A stretch of DNA of 57,509 bases from an uncultured Candidatus Saccharibacteria bacterium (GTDB taxonomy: Bacteria > Patescibacteriota > Saccharimonadia > Saccharimonadales > Saccharimonadaceae), in contig CAMKRV010000003.1 in NCBI GenBank assembly GCA_946415265.1, positions 1 through 57,509 of the forward strand, read 5' to 3'. Under the pieces are notes generated by a model. That model did not search any database. It saw only the letters and a program-made list of their open reading frames with translations, and was not told where the DNA came from. The position numbers were made by a program, and so were the translations under genes. Of the stretch, positions 31,895-40,228 are shown piece by piece. Numbering within the stretch: the stretch's first letter is position 1; each line of letters begins with the position of its first letter.

Positions 31895-34363
31895 TTACTC
31901 CTTCACTAATTTTAATTTCTTATTTACTAATTTCAAAATCGGAATATCGCCTTTTTGCAGGTTTCCGGCAATAATTTCTTCAGAAAGTAGCGACTCCACT
32001 TCGTCTTCAATTTTTCGTCTCAAAGGTCTTGCTCCATTTTTCGGATCATATCCTTCATCTATCAAATAATCTTTCGCTTTTTCATCTATCTTTATGCCGA
32101 TTCCCTTAGTAGCCAACCTTCGTCTGAGATCAGAAATCAAATTATCAAATATCTTCTCTACATCTTTTCGTGTCAGTGCATGAAATACTGATATATTATC
32201 TAGCCTATTAATTAATTCCGGCCGCATCACTTTTTTCAACGCCTTCATCGCATAAGATTTATTTTCTTCATACTCTTCCGCTAAAGCTTTTTTGTCCTTT
32301 GCCGTCTTCGCCGCAAAGCCAAGTTCCGATTCTCTATACATATCTGCCGAACCTAAGTTGGAAGTCAAAATCACTATCGTATTATTAAACTTAATTTTAC
32401 TACCCTGCCCGTCCGTTAATACTCCGTCTTCCAAAATCTGCAAAAGTAAATTAAATACATCAGGATGCGCTTTTTCAATCTCATCAAATAAGATTACCGA
32501 ATAAGGCTTCCGTCGCACTGCTTCAGTTAGTTTACCGCCATCGTCATAGCCAATATATCCCGCCGGAGCACCTACCAGCCGCGACACATTGTGTTTTTCA
32601 CCAAATTCGCTCATATCTATTTTTACCAACGCGTTTTCCCCGCCAAACACTTCACGCGCTATTACTCGTGCTAGTTCCGTTTTGCCTACGCCAGTCGGCC
32701 CCATAAATAAGAACGAACCAATCGGGCGTCTAGAATCTGCAATCCCACTTCGACCCCGTCGTATCGCCTTAGCTACCGCACTCACAGCTTCATCTTGTCC
32801 AATAATCGATTTCTTCAGCTCATCTTCCAGATTCATCAGCATTTTCATTTCGCTACCGTGCACTTTACTCACCGGTATCCCAGTTTTTAGTGATACCGCG
32901 GTCGCCAAATTCTCTTCCGTAAGAGTCGGATTTTCCATTTTCTTTACACCGGCCTTTTCTAATTTCTTAATTTCTTGCTCTAGTTTTGCAAGTTCTGTCT
33001 TCAAGTTCGCCGCTTTCTCATAATCTTCTTTTTCCGCTGCATCAGAAATCTTATTTTCTAGTGTTGATTTTTCAATCTTCAATTTCTTGTACTTGCCACC
33101 ACCTTTTTTATCTGCCGCTACCTTACAAATCGCCGAAGCTTCGTCTATAATATCTATTACCTTATCCGGCATAAATCTATCATTAATATACCGTTGCCCC
33201 ATTGTAATCGCTGTTTCCAATATTTCATCCGGTATTACTACGCCGTGATGTTTTTCGTAGTGTTTTTTAATACCTTTCAAAATCCTAAGAGTCACCGTTG
33301 CGCTCGGTTCTTCTACCATCACCGTCTGAAAACGTCGCGACAAGGCTTTATCTTTCTCAATACTCTTTCTATATTCATCTAACGTTGTCGCACCAATCAG
33401 ATTAATGGAATTTCTAGCTAGTGCCGGTTTTAAGATATTCGCCGCATCCATACTCCCCTCACTAGATCCCGCACCGCTAAGCAAGTGAATTTCGTCAATA
33501 AATAACAGCACCGAGTCATCACCCGTAGCTTCATCTATAATTCCTTTGATTCTTTCTTCAAATTCCCCACGGAATTTTGTCCCCGCCACCACAGAAGATA
33601 AGTCTACTTGATAAATATGTTTGCCGATCAAATTTCCGGGCACTTCATTCTTGGCAATTCTAGTCGCTAAACCTTCTACGATTGCCGTTTTGCCTACACC
33701 CGCCTCACCAATTAGTACCGGGTTAGATTTTGTCCGGCGCGAAAGCACCGTTACTACCCGCTCTATTTCGTTTTCGCGTCCTATTACGGTGTCTAATTTA
33801 CCAGCTTTCGCCTCTTCGGTCAAATCTTTCCCATATCTTGTCAAAAATTTCAGAGGCGACTTTTTTAAATATTTCGCTTTTTCGGCTTTAATTTTCTCAT
33901 CCTTGGTTTGCTCTTCCACCAAGTCCTCAATTTCATCTAGTAGTTTTTCTGTATCCACCTTTAGTCCGGTTAATATCAGCGAAGCTCGCGAATTTGGCTG
34001 AGAAAGCAACGCATATAATACATGCTCAGTACCTATCACCGTTAGCCCTTGCTCGCGTGTATAGTTTTGCGCCATTCTTAGCGTCAAAATCACCGCCTCA
34101 GATAACGACATCATCGCCATATCACTTCCCGGCACCTCTACCGCAGTCTTATTCAGCGCTTTTTCCACTTCTTCCAGTGTAGCACCTTGGTCACGAATCA
34201 TTTTTGCCCCAGTAGACATATCTATACTCATAATACCAAGCAGTAAATGCTCCGTCCCCATATAGCCATTATTGTATCTTTTACTGTAAAAATCCGCCTT
34301 TTGCAACGCAAACCGCGCATTTTCACTCAACCGATTCATTATTTCACTAAATTCTTCTTGCAT
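31895..34363 (-). CDS. clpC: ClpC-type AAA+ chaperone/unfoldase
   Basis: 822 residues from the ATG at 34363. Feeds substrates to ClpP. A double Clp N-domain ([20 protein letters not shown] and [15 protein letters not shown]), first AAA+ module ([19 protein letters not shown]), a UVR/M-domain coiled coil ([20 protein letters not shown]), second AAA+ module ([26 protein letters not shown]) and the C-terminal D2-small domain ([15 protein letters not shown]). The short middle domain marks ClpC and not ClpB. An upstream in-frame ATG at 34390 would overlap the promoter. The chosen ATG is 9 nt after TGC-TACAAT (hexamer 34378-34373). Heat-shock control by HrcA is expected from the CIRCE operator. Confidence 0.96.
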   Translation of the reverse strand: MQEEFSEIMNRLSENARFALQKADFYSKRYNNGYMGTEHLLLGIMSIDMSTGAKMIRDQGATLEEVEKALNKTAVEVPGSDMAMMSLSEAVILTLRMAQNYTREQGLTVIGTEHVLYALLSQPNSRASLILTGLKVDTEKLLDEIEDLVEEQTKDEKIKAEKAKYLKKSPLKFLTRYGKDLTEEAKAGKLDTVIGRENEIERVVTVLSRRTKSNPVLIGEAGVGKTAIVEGLATRIAKNEVPGNLIGKHIYQVDLSSVVAGTKFRGEFEERIKGIIDEATGDDSVLLFIDEIHLLSGAGSSEGSMDAANILKPALARNSINLIGATTLDEYRKSIEKDKALSRRFQTVMVEEPSATVTLRILKGIKKHYEKHHGVVIPDEILETAITMGQRYINDRFMPDKVIDIIDEASAICKVAADKKGGGKYKKLKIEKSTLENKISDAAEKEDYEKAANLKTELAKLEQEIKKLEKAGVKKMENPTLTEENLATAVSLKTGIPVSKVHGSEMKMLMNLEDELKKSIIGQDEAVSAVAKAIRRGRSGIADSRRPIGSFLFMGPTGVGKTELARVIAREVFGGENALVKIDMSEFGEKHNVSRLVGAPAGYIGYDDGGKLTEAVRRKPYSVILFDEIEKAHPDVFNLLLQILEDGVLTDGQGSKIKFNNTIVILTSNLGSADMYRESELGFAAKTAKDKKALAEEYEENKSYAMKALKKVMRPELINRLDNISVFHALTRKDVEKIFDNLISDLRRRLATKGIGIKIDEKAKDYLIDEGYDPKNGARPLRRKIEDEVESLLSEEIIAGNLQKGDIPILKLVNKKLKLVKE

Positions 34364-34383
34364 AATACCCCTATTGTAGCAAA

Positions 34384-34410
34384 TTAGCACTCACAATGCA
34401 AGAGTGCTAA
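34384..34410. promoter_or_regulatory. CIRCE operator (HrcA binding site) of clpC-clpP
   Basis: TTAGCACTC, 9 nt, GAGTGCTAA: a perfect match to the CIRCE consensus. On the minus strand it encloses TTGCAT, which is a -35 box 17 nt from the TACAAT -10, so repressor binding would cover the promoter. hrcA itself is not in the window. Confidence 0.97.
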
Positions 34411-34437
34411 TTCACTATTTTTAATCTATTTTAAGCT

Positions 34438-35160
34438 CTAGATTTTAGAATAATTTTCCGCATCTGTGAAATACGCCTTCAAAGCATCCGAAACATTTTC
34501 ATTCACACTTACTATAAAATTGTTTCCATCAATATCAAAACAAACATCTGACGCTACAGCAAGATTGTCACAAGAAGCTTCACCACGATTACTTATTAAT
34601 ATATTCGCAATATCAGAACTAGAAACCTCCTTGATTGTAAAAGTATCTACGGCTTGTGGATAATCATTAGAAAACGAATATTCCGATATTAAACTTCTCC
34701 AATTCTCTGGCTTTCTAATTTTTAGTCCCCACTCCCCTACATAGATATACTCCGTTGTATCCACCTCGCCACCGTCGGTGTCTACATTTACGATGGCGTC
34801 GCCACCGTTATCCAATTTTTCCTGCAACTCACTATTCTGTTGTTTCAAGGCACTAATCTGCGAATTCAACGCATCTTTCTGCGCATTACCATCCATCATC
34901 GCCCATACACCAAATCCTATACCACCAATAGCAACAATCAAAAGTAGCACTACGGCCAATATCCAACCAGTTTTCTTACCACCTTTGCCATCCACTACGG
35001 ACGGTCCATTATCAAATGTAGGTTCACTTGCCGAGGTCGCCGGCGCCATCGGCGTCACCGGTCTCACAGGCCTTGTCGGATTTACTGGGTTAACCGGATT
35101 CACAGGTTTCGCCGGACCAACCGGTTGCCCCGCTCCAGGCATATTTCCATTTGGTTGCAT
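34438..35160 (-). CDS. Membrane-anchored protein with Pro-Val-rich N-terminus
   Basis: 240 residues. A cytoplasmic low-complexity region of PVNPVNPVNPTRPVRPV repeats (1-60), one membrane helix (about 66-90), a coiled-coil stretch (ALNSQISALKQQNSELQEKL) and an extracellular domain (YIYVGEWGLKIRKPENWRSL to the end) similar in plan to the 21548-22315 protein. AAAGGA lies upstream of the ATG. No function is recognised. It could be a cell-envelope sensor or adhesin component, which is a guess. Confidence 0.75.
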   Translation of the reverse strand: MQPNGNMPGAGQPVGPAKPVNPVNPVNPTRPVRPVTPMAPATSASEPTFDNGPSVVDGKGGKKTGWILAVVLLLIVAIGGIGFGVWAMMDGNAQKDALNSQISALKQQNSELQEKLDNGGDAIVNVDTDGGEVDTTEYIYVGEWGLKIRKPENWRSLISEYSFSNDYPQAVDTFTIKEVSSSDIANILISNRGEASCDNLAVASDVCFDIDGNNFIVSVNENVSDALKAYFTDAENYSKI

Positions 35161-35231
35161 TTATTTTCCTTTCAAATTACTTATGTTTAAATTATAGCAC
35201 AAAAATTTTACCCTATTACAAGATATTATGC

Positions 35232-35435
35232 TAAAATCTACCTAAGTGGGGTTGCAAATTTAAAAGTAAATGCGGGAGAAAGGAGGCGTTATGGTTTTTG
35301 AACTAGAACTAATCTTCGGATTAATCAAGACAAAAATTATCCTCTTCCGAAGAAGAGGATAAAGATAAAGCCTTAACTTAAATCAATTCTACCGCACACT
35401 CAGTCAAATGTCAACCCCACTTTTAAAGGAGGTAT
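35232..35435 (+). promoter_or_regulatory. Structured leader of the AMP-ligase gene
   Basis: TGC-TAAAAT (hexamer 35232-35237) predicts a start at about 35244, where AAGTGGGGTTG (35244-35254) begins. Its exact complement CAACCCCACTT (35412-35422) ends just before the ribosome site AAAGGAGG (35425-35432). Inside are the 23-codon ORF and a perfect hairpin CCTCTTC-CGAA-GAAGAGG overlapping its 3' end. Translation of the short ORF would disturb these pairings, so attenuation or translational control is plausible. Confidence 0.6.
35291..35362 (+). CDS. 23-residue leader ORF upstream of the AMP-ligase
   Basis: ATG to TAA with a strong AAAGGAGG site 5 nt upstream. The product has a hydrophobic/acidic first half and a basic end (FRRRG). 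It lies within a leader with long-range pairing and its last codons form one arm of a perfect hairpin. Codons show no obvious run of a single amino acid, so it is not a classical amino-acid attenuator. It may be a regulatory leader peptide or a small membrane peptide. Confidence 0.5.
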   Translation: MVFELELIFGLIKTKIILFRRRG

Positions 35436-37166
35436 ATGTTAAAAATCAAGCATCAGAAGCGCGACCCATTAGTCCCGCCCATCAGCGTATCAGCATTATT
35501 TAATTTGTCCAGTTTTGGCCACAACGACGACGTCGTAGCCAATCAAAAAGAGCTAGACTTCACCCGCCGCGAGCTAAAACAAGACATCAAAACTCTCGCC
35601 AAAGCCTTCCTGGAACTCGGCCTTAAAAAAGGCGACATCATTACTGTTGCTACTGGCCGCAGTATGTACGAAAACATCCTGATTTTTTTCACCGCCAACC
35701 GCCTCGGTATTATTGTGGCTTTCTTAGACGAAAAAACTACTCGCGACACCTTACTCCACTATCTAGACGAATTCAATTCTCCACTTCTCATCACTTACAA
35801 AGCCATCGACAAACGTATCAAAGATTTAAAACACGACGCCAAATCCGTTAAACATATTATTAATCTGGACGGCCGCACCGTAGATGAAGCCGGTCCAGAC
35901 GATGAACAATCAGAAGATATTGAATTCCACGCTCTAGATGGATTTTTATTAAACGGTCATCAACCTATCACTAAAATCGCCGAAAAACACCACGGCCATA
36001 TTCCGCGCCACACTTTTTCGGCCAATCGCGAGGCGCTTATCTCCTTCACTTCTGGCTCCACTTCCGGGCCTAAACCAATGGTCTTTACCAATAAAGCCCT
36101 TATCGCCTCCGCCATTTATTCTAAAGTCGCTAGTGACGTCAAAATGTGGGATAAAGAGCTTCACTCCTGGATGAGTTATGTCCATCTTGATTGCCCTTAT
36201 GGCCTAGTAGTCTCCGTGCTTGCCCCCATCTGTGGTGGTGGTGAAGTCGTTTTCACCCCAGATATAGACGACACCAATCTAGATTACTACATCGGCAAAA
36301 ATCCCAACACCATCTTTGGTATTCCGCCACTTCTCGAAGCTATGCCTACTCTCAAAGAAGATACGGATATTTCTGATCTCAAAATGTTTGCCTCTGGCGG
36401 TGAACGCCTAGAAAAGTCCGCCTCTCTCGCGGCCCTAGATTTCTTCAAATCTCGCGGCCTTAAAAATATCAAAATCAGTAACGGCTACGGCGTAGGCGAA
36501 GCCCTCGGTCTTATTTCTACCGCTGTCGGCAACCGCACTTACAATCCAGATTCCGTCGGCCAAATCCCAGCCGGCGTTCACACCATGGTACTAGATCCAG
36601 ACACTGGCGAAGAGCTAAACTTTGGCAAAACCGGCATCCTCTATGTCACCGGCAAACACATCCTCAGCCGTTATTACAATCGCCCCGAACTCACCGACGA
36701 CAAAATCATCACAATCCACGGCCGAAGATTCGTCAAAACCGGCGATCTCGCCTATGTCACCGAAACCGGCTTTATTACTTTGGTCGGACGCGCCACTTTC
36801 TTTATCAATAATCTCCCTGCCAAAGTTTACTACGAAGTCGTTCGTGCCGCTGTTTCTAAATCCGAGCTCGTCAAAAAATGCTACGTCGTAAAAGGCCCAG
36901 ATCCCAAATTGAAGCTTGCCGCCTACGCTTTTGTCGTCACTAACGACGGCGTTGGCCACAACAACGATATTCGTCAGCAAATCATCAATAAAGCCTCCGA
37001 ACCGTTTAATCTCGGCCGTCGCCGCATTACACTTAAAGATTACGAGCTACCCAAGAAAGTTATTTTCCTAGACGATCTCCCGCTCACCAAAGCCAACAAA
37101 ACCGATTTCAGAAAACTCGAACGCATGGCTAAGGAATTAGGTAGCGTAGAAAATACTAATAAATAG
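35436..37166 (+). CDS. ANL-superfamily AMP-forming ligase (acyl-CoA synthetase-like)
   Basis: 576 residues. Activates a carboxylate as an acyl-adenylate. Motifs: phosphate loop LISFTSGSTSGPKPMVFTN (about 201-219), NGYGVGEALG, KTGDLAYVTETGFITLVGR (hinge) and a C-terminal Lys in LPLTKANKTDFRKLE (about 548-562). The substrate is not evident: the acyl pocket is unlike well-known fatty-acid or acetate enzymes, and no carrier protein or biosynthetic partner lies nearby. It could serve lipid or secondary-metabolite acylation. The gene is alone, with a structured leader, which suggests it responds to a metabolite or to translation state. Confidence 0.85.
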   Translation: MLKIKHQKRDPLVPPISVSALFNLSSFGHNDDVVANQKELDFTRRELKQDIKTLAKAFLELGLKKGDIITVATGRSMYENILIFFTANRLGIIVAFLDEKTTRDTLLHYLDEFNSPLLITYKAIDKRIKDLKHDAKSVKHIINLDGRTVDEAGPDDEQSEDIEFHALDGFLLNGHQPITKIAEKHHGHIPRHTFSANREALISFTSGSTSGPKPMVFTNKALIASAIYSKVASDVKMWDKELHSWMSYVHLDCPYGLVVSVLAPICGGGEVVFTPDIDDTNLDYYIGKNPNTIFGIPPLLEAMPTLKEDTDISDLKMFASGGERLEKSASLAALDFFKSRGLKNIKISNGYGVGEALGLISTAVGNRTYNPDSVGQIPAGVHTMVLDPDTGEELNFGKTGILYVTGKHILSRYYNRPELTDDKIITIHGRRFVKTGDLAYVTETGFITLVGRATFFINNLPAKVYYEVVRAAVSKSELVKKCYVVKGPDPKLKLAAYAFVVTNDGVGHNNDIRQQIINKASEPFNLGRRRITLKDYELPKKVIFLDDLPLTKANKTDFRKLERMAKELGSVENTNK

Positions 37167-37230
37167 ATTTTGTCAGAATAAATGAGATTTAGACCAGATT
37201 TTTGAACGTTATTTTCACAACTTAACAATG

Positions 37231-37272
37231 AAAAAATCTCCCCCAGCGTAGCGACTAAGGAGATTTTTTCTT
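37231..37272. terminator. Bidirectional terminator between the AMP-ligase and galU
   Basis: AAAAAATCTCC, loop, GGAGATTTTTT with A/T tracts on both sides, between convergent genes. Confidence 0.85.
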
Positions 37273-37320
37273 GACTTATGTTGTAAAAATAACAGGTTCA
37301 AAAGTCCAAGCTGACAAAAC

Positions 37321-38157
37321 CTATTTATTAGTATTCCCGCACACAACGTTATTCGCGTGCAACCAACCTTCCACCGAACCACCATCTAGATATTCACCGT
37401 TCGTAGGTGCCACACGCATCACCCCACCATCTTTAATATAGGCGTCTATCGGGTCAGTCACCAAATATTCCTGATCTAGCGGTCCAAAATCATTTTCGTG
37501 CACATATTTTACAATTCGCTGCAATAAATCTGGTCTCATAATATATTTAGACACATTTATCAAATTACTTGGCGCTTCTTCTGGCTTTGGCTTCTCTACC
37601 ACATGAGTCAATTTTCCATCTTCCGCCGCGAGTACCCCATATTTTTCTACTTTTTCTAGCGGTATTTCTACGCCCAGTATCGCGCTTTCATTCTCACCGG
37701 CTGCCTTTATCAAAGCTTCTGCCGCATTTTCACCACCTGGGTTCCAAATAAAATCATCACCCATAAATACCAGTACCGGCTCATCTATATTATATTCTTC
37801 CACTACCATCGCTATCGGCACCGCTGTTCCATACTTCGCCGCCGGATCTTGCACAGTATAATGAATTGTCACATCATCTGGCAAAGTCTTAGCTAATTTC
37901 AATCTATCTTCCTTACCACGATCAATCAAATATTGATTAAGCGCTAAATTATCCTTGTAAAACTCCTGCACTTGGCACGGCTCTACATTGGATATCACCA
38001 TATAAATATCTTTTACGCCCGCCTTGATAAGATCTTGCACCGAATAATCCACCAATGGCCGATTCCCCACCGGCAACATTGATTTTTCAATAATTTTGGT
38101 AATCGGTAAACGCCGCGTACCCCACCCCGCAACTGGAATAATAGCTTTCGTAATCAT
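37321..38157 (-). CDS. galU: UTP-glucose-1-phosphate uridylyltransferase
   Basis: 278 residues from the ATG at 38157. Makes UDP-glucose for cell-surface glycans. Nucleotidyltransferase motif IPVAGWGTRRLPITKIIEKS, then EKSMLPVGNRPLVDY, VFMGDDFIW and VEKPKPEEAPSNL, in GalU order. The ORF is open up to 38199 but the extension reads through the promoter. The chosen ATG is 9 nt after TGT-TATAAT (hexamer 38172-38167). Confidence 0.95.
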   Translation of the reverse strand: MITKAIIPVAGWGTRRLPITKIIEKSMLPVGNRPLVDYSVQDLIKAGVKDIYMVISNVEPCQVQEFYKDNLALNQYLIDRGKEDRLKLAKTLPDDVTIHYTVQDPAAKYGTAVPIAMVVEEYNIDEPVLVFMGDDFIWNPGGENAAEALIKAAGENESAILGVEIPLEKVEKYGVLAAEDGKLTHVVEKPKPEEAPSNLINVSKYIMRPDLLQRIVKYVHENDFGPLDQEYLVTDPIDAYIKDGGVMRVAPTNGEYLDGGSVEGWLHANNVVCGNTNK

Positions 38158-38217
38158 AATGCCCCAATTATAACAAAACTCCACATTATTTTCCACCAAA
38201 AATCATTTTGACTATGG

Positions 38218-38429
38218 TATAATAAAAGAGCAAAACTACAATTCGTGATCAAAGGATTTTTAACCATTTGGTCCGCAATAAAGACGGCACCGTGAGGAAC
38301 CGATTGTGGACACCTTTGGTTAAACAATTGTAGTTTTGCACCCCTTGCGGTGCCATTTTTGTATACGCCTTTTCATATATTACAAAAATGGCACCGCAAC
38401 CGAGATTAAACTCTAAGTGAGGTAAAAAG
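38218..38429 (+). promoter_or_regulatory. Structured 5' leader RNA, copy 2
   Basis: TGG-TATAAT (hexamer 38218-38223) predicts a start at about 38230, where GCAAAACTACAATT (38230-38243) begins; it pairs perfectly with 38326-38339. Inner arms TTAACC and GGTTAA continue the stem. Loop segment A is GGCACCGTGAGG (38286-38297). Segment B is CCTTGCGGTGCC (38343-38354), followed by ATTTTTG. Segment C (38381-38399) forms a perfect 19-bp hairpin with 38345-38363. A:B (12 bp with G-U pairs) and B:C exclude each other. AGTGAGGTAAAAAG precedes the ATG. Confidence 0.82.
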
Positions 38430-40007
38430 ATGCGGAATCACGAAAATGACATAACATCAAGTTTAGAAAACATAATATCTTTTTTCAGAAACATAACCAG
38501 CCATTTTACAGTGAAAGAAAAAATCATAACATTAGTTTTTACAATCATAATGTTAAATTTTGCAAACATAATAAATATTTCCGCCTTAAGTTATCAAAGT
38601 AATGTAGGGGTAAGTTTCACCTTTAACCCCACACTTTCCGTTAATATTTCACCTTCAAATCCAACAATAGATAATCTCACTCCGGGCACCACTAGCGATA
38701 GTAATGTAATTAATATTTCCGTAGCTACTAACGCAGCATACGGCTATACCTTATCCGCCATAATGGACGGTAATAATAGCAATCTAACTCATAATAATGG
38801 AACCAATGTATTTAGCAGTATAGCCACAGATGCCGGTTTATCTAGTTTAACTACAAATAATACTTGGGGATATAGTTATAAACTTTCAAATGATACTAAT
38901 TGGAATAATTATTCTGGTTTATCTAATGAAACTAGTAAAACCTTAGTTGATTCAAATGACCAAACTGCTATACCAATAGACTTTAAGATAGCAGCTAAAA
39001 CAGCTAGTACTCAGGCTAGTGGAACTTATACTGGAACTATCAACTTTACTACAGTGACAAAACCTAAGCCTATTAGCTTAGCTGATGCTTACGCTTCAGC
39101 GGGTAAAACTATGCACAATGGATATTATGCAATGCAAGATATGACTTCTGCTATTTGTAATAGTGTAGAAGATATTGGTGCTCAATTACAAGTTATAGAC
39201 ATTCGTGATGATAAAGTCTACTGGATATCTAAATTGGCGGATAATCATTGTTGGATGACGCAGAACTTAGACTTAGATTTATCACCAGGAAAACCCCTAA
39301 CATCTTACGACTCAGACTTATCTACAGATGCTAACGTATATACGAACACCAGTGAAGAAGGTCCGTATGCTTTAAAAAAAGATAACGAAGAATATGGATA
39401 TATATACGACAATGGTGCTAGCACTTGGATACCAGAAAGGTCAACAATAGCCTATAACAATTTGAACTCGACTACCTGGCAAAACAGCTTAGACCACCCA
39501 TATTCATATGACTATTTAGACGCCAACGGGAATCCAGTTTATCCAGATACTGACGCTACAAAAGAAATCGTCGGCGACCATGGGTTCTCTGGCAATTACT
39601 ATAATTGGAGTGCAACTATAGCCAGTAATAATTCTAGCGTATTAACAACTGGCACAGCTGGTGATACTACAAAAAATCCAAAGAATTCAATCTGTCCAAA
39701 AAATTGGCGACTACCCATTATAACCTATAGCAACTCAACAAACGAATTTGCAATTTTAAACAACTTATATAATAACGGGCTTACTAATACTTCTACAGGA
39801 TTAGTCACGTCCCCACTATGGCTCATAAAGGCTGGGTCTACCAGTTCGGGTAGCGTAAGCTCGAATTGGGGATTCTACAGGTCTAGCACCGTATATAGCG
39901 AAGTTCAGACCTTAATTATGAGATTTGGCACCAACAACGTATATACTAGCGAAATACCTTACGGTACAAAAGGATCAGGTTTCTCTATCCGTTGCCTCGC
40001 CCGGTAG
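38430..40007 (+). CDS. Secreted Fib_succ_major-domain surface protein, paralog 2
   Basis: 525 residues. Long-n-region signal peptide nearly matching paralog 1 (MRNHENDITSSLENI, then KEKIITLVFTIIMLNFANII). A beta-sandwich domain (FTFNPTLSVNISPSNPTIDN, GYTLSAIMDG) is followed by a linker (MHNGYYAMQDMTSAICNS) and the Fib_succ_major domain: VYWISKLADNHCWMTQNLDL, NSICPKNWRLPIIT, SPLWLIKAGS, YRSSTVYS, FSIRCLAR. The C-terminus aligns in protein with the DGR VR (SPLWFVRSG to SVRCVAR) but differs exactly in the variable part and has no nucleotide match to the TR. Controlled by structured leader copy 2. Confidence 0.87.
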   Translation: MRNHENDITSSLENIISFFRNITSHFTVKEKIITLVFTIIMLNFANIINISALSYQSNVGVSFTFNPTLSVNISPSNPTIDNLTPGTTSDSNVINISVATNAAYGYTLSAIMDGNNSNLTHNNGTNVFSSIATDAGLSSLTTNNTWGYSYKLSNDTNWNNYSGLSNETSKTLVDSNDQTAIPIDFKIAAKTASTQASGTYTGTINFTTVTKPKPISLADAYASAGKTMHNGYYAMQDMTSAICNSVEDIGAQLQVIDIRDDKVYWISKLADNHCWMTQNLDLDLSPGKPLTSYDSDLSTDANVYTNTSEEGPYALKKDNEEYGYIYDNGASTWIPERSTIAYNNLNSTTWQNSLDHPYSYDYLDANGNPVYPDTDATKEIVGDHGFSGNYYNWSATIASNNSSVLTTGTAGDTTKNPKNSICPKNWRLPIITYSNSTNEFAILNNLYNNGLTNTSTGLVTSPLWLIKAGSTSSGSVSSNWGFYRSSTVYSEVQTLIMRFGTNNVYTSEIPYGTKGSGFSIRCLAR

Positions 40008-40015
40008 TACCGACG

Positions 40016-40190
40016 GGTGGCCGAAATCTGTTTTTTCAGCAGCATAGAATGATTTGGGTTTTTAACACGTATATTCCTGATGCAACCAAGAAAGTTGCCC
40101 GCTAGGGCAAGCTTTCCTGGATTGCCAGTGTATGACGTGCTTAAAAATCCAAGTCCCGCTGCAGAAAAAAATAGATTCGGACAGGACCCG
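40016..40190 (+). other. Long imperfect hairpin after paralog 2
   Basis: The 40008-40228 gap folds on itself: CGGGT with ACCCG, CCGAAATCTG with the strand near CAGAAAAAAATAGATTCGG, TTGGGTTTTTAACACGT with ACGTGCTTAAAAATCCAA, and an apical GAAAGTTGCCC-GCTA-GGGCAAGCTTTC. It may be a 3' UTR structure, an RNA element or a terminator region between paralog 2 and convergent gpmI. No T-tract follows the outer stem. Confidence 0.5.
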
Positions 40191-40228
40191 CCTATTTCGT
40201 AGATGCAAACAAAAGGTCAGTTTTGAGA

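Noticed and set aside
38230-38339. Integron attC-like recombination sites
   Set aside because: The long stems with variable arms recall attC folds, but the RYYYAAC/GTTRRRY ends are missing, no integrase is present and the stems start exactly at predicted transcription starts.
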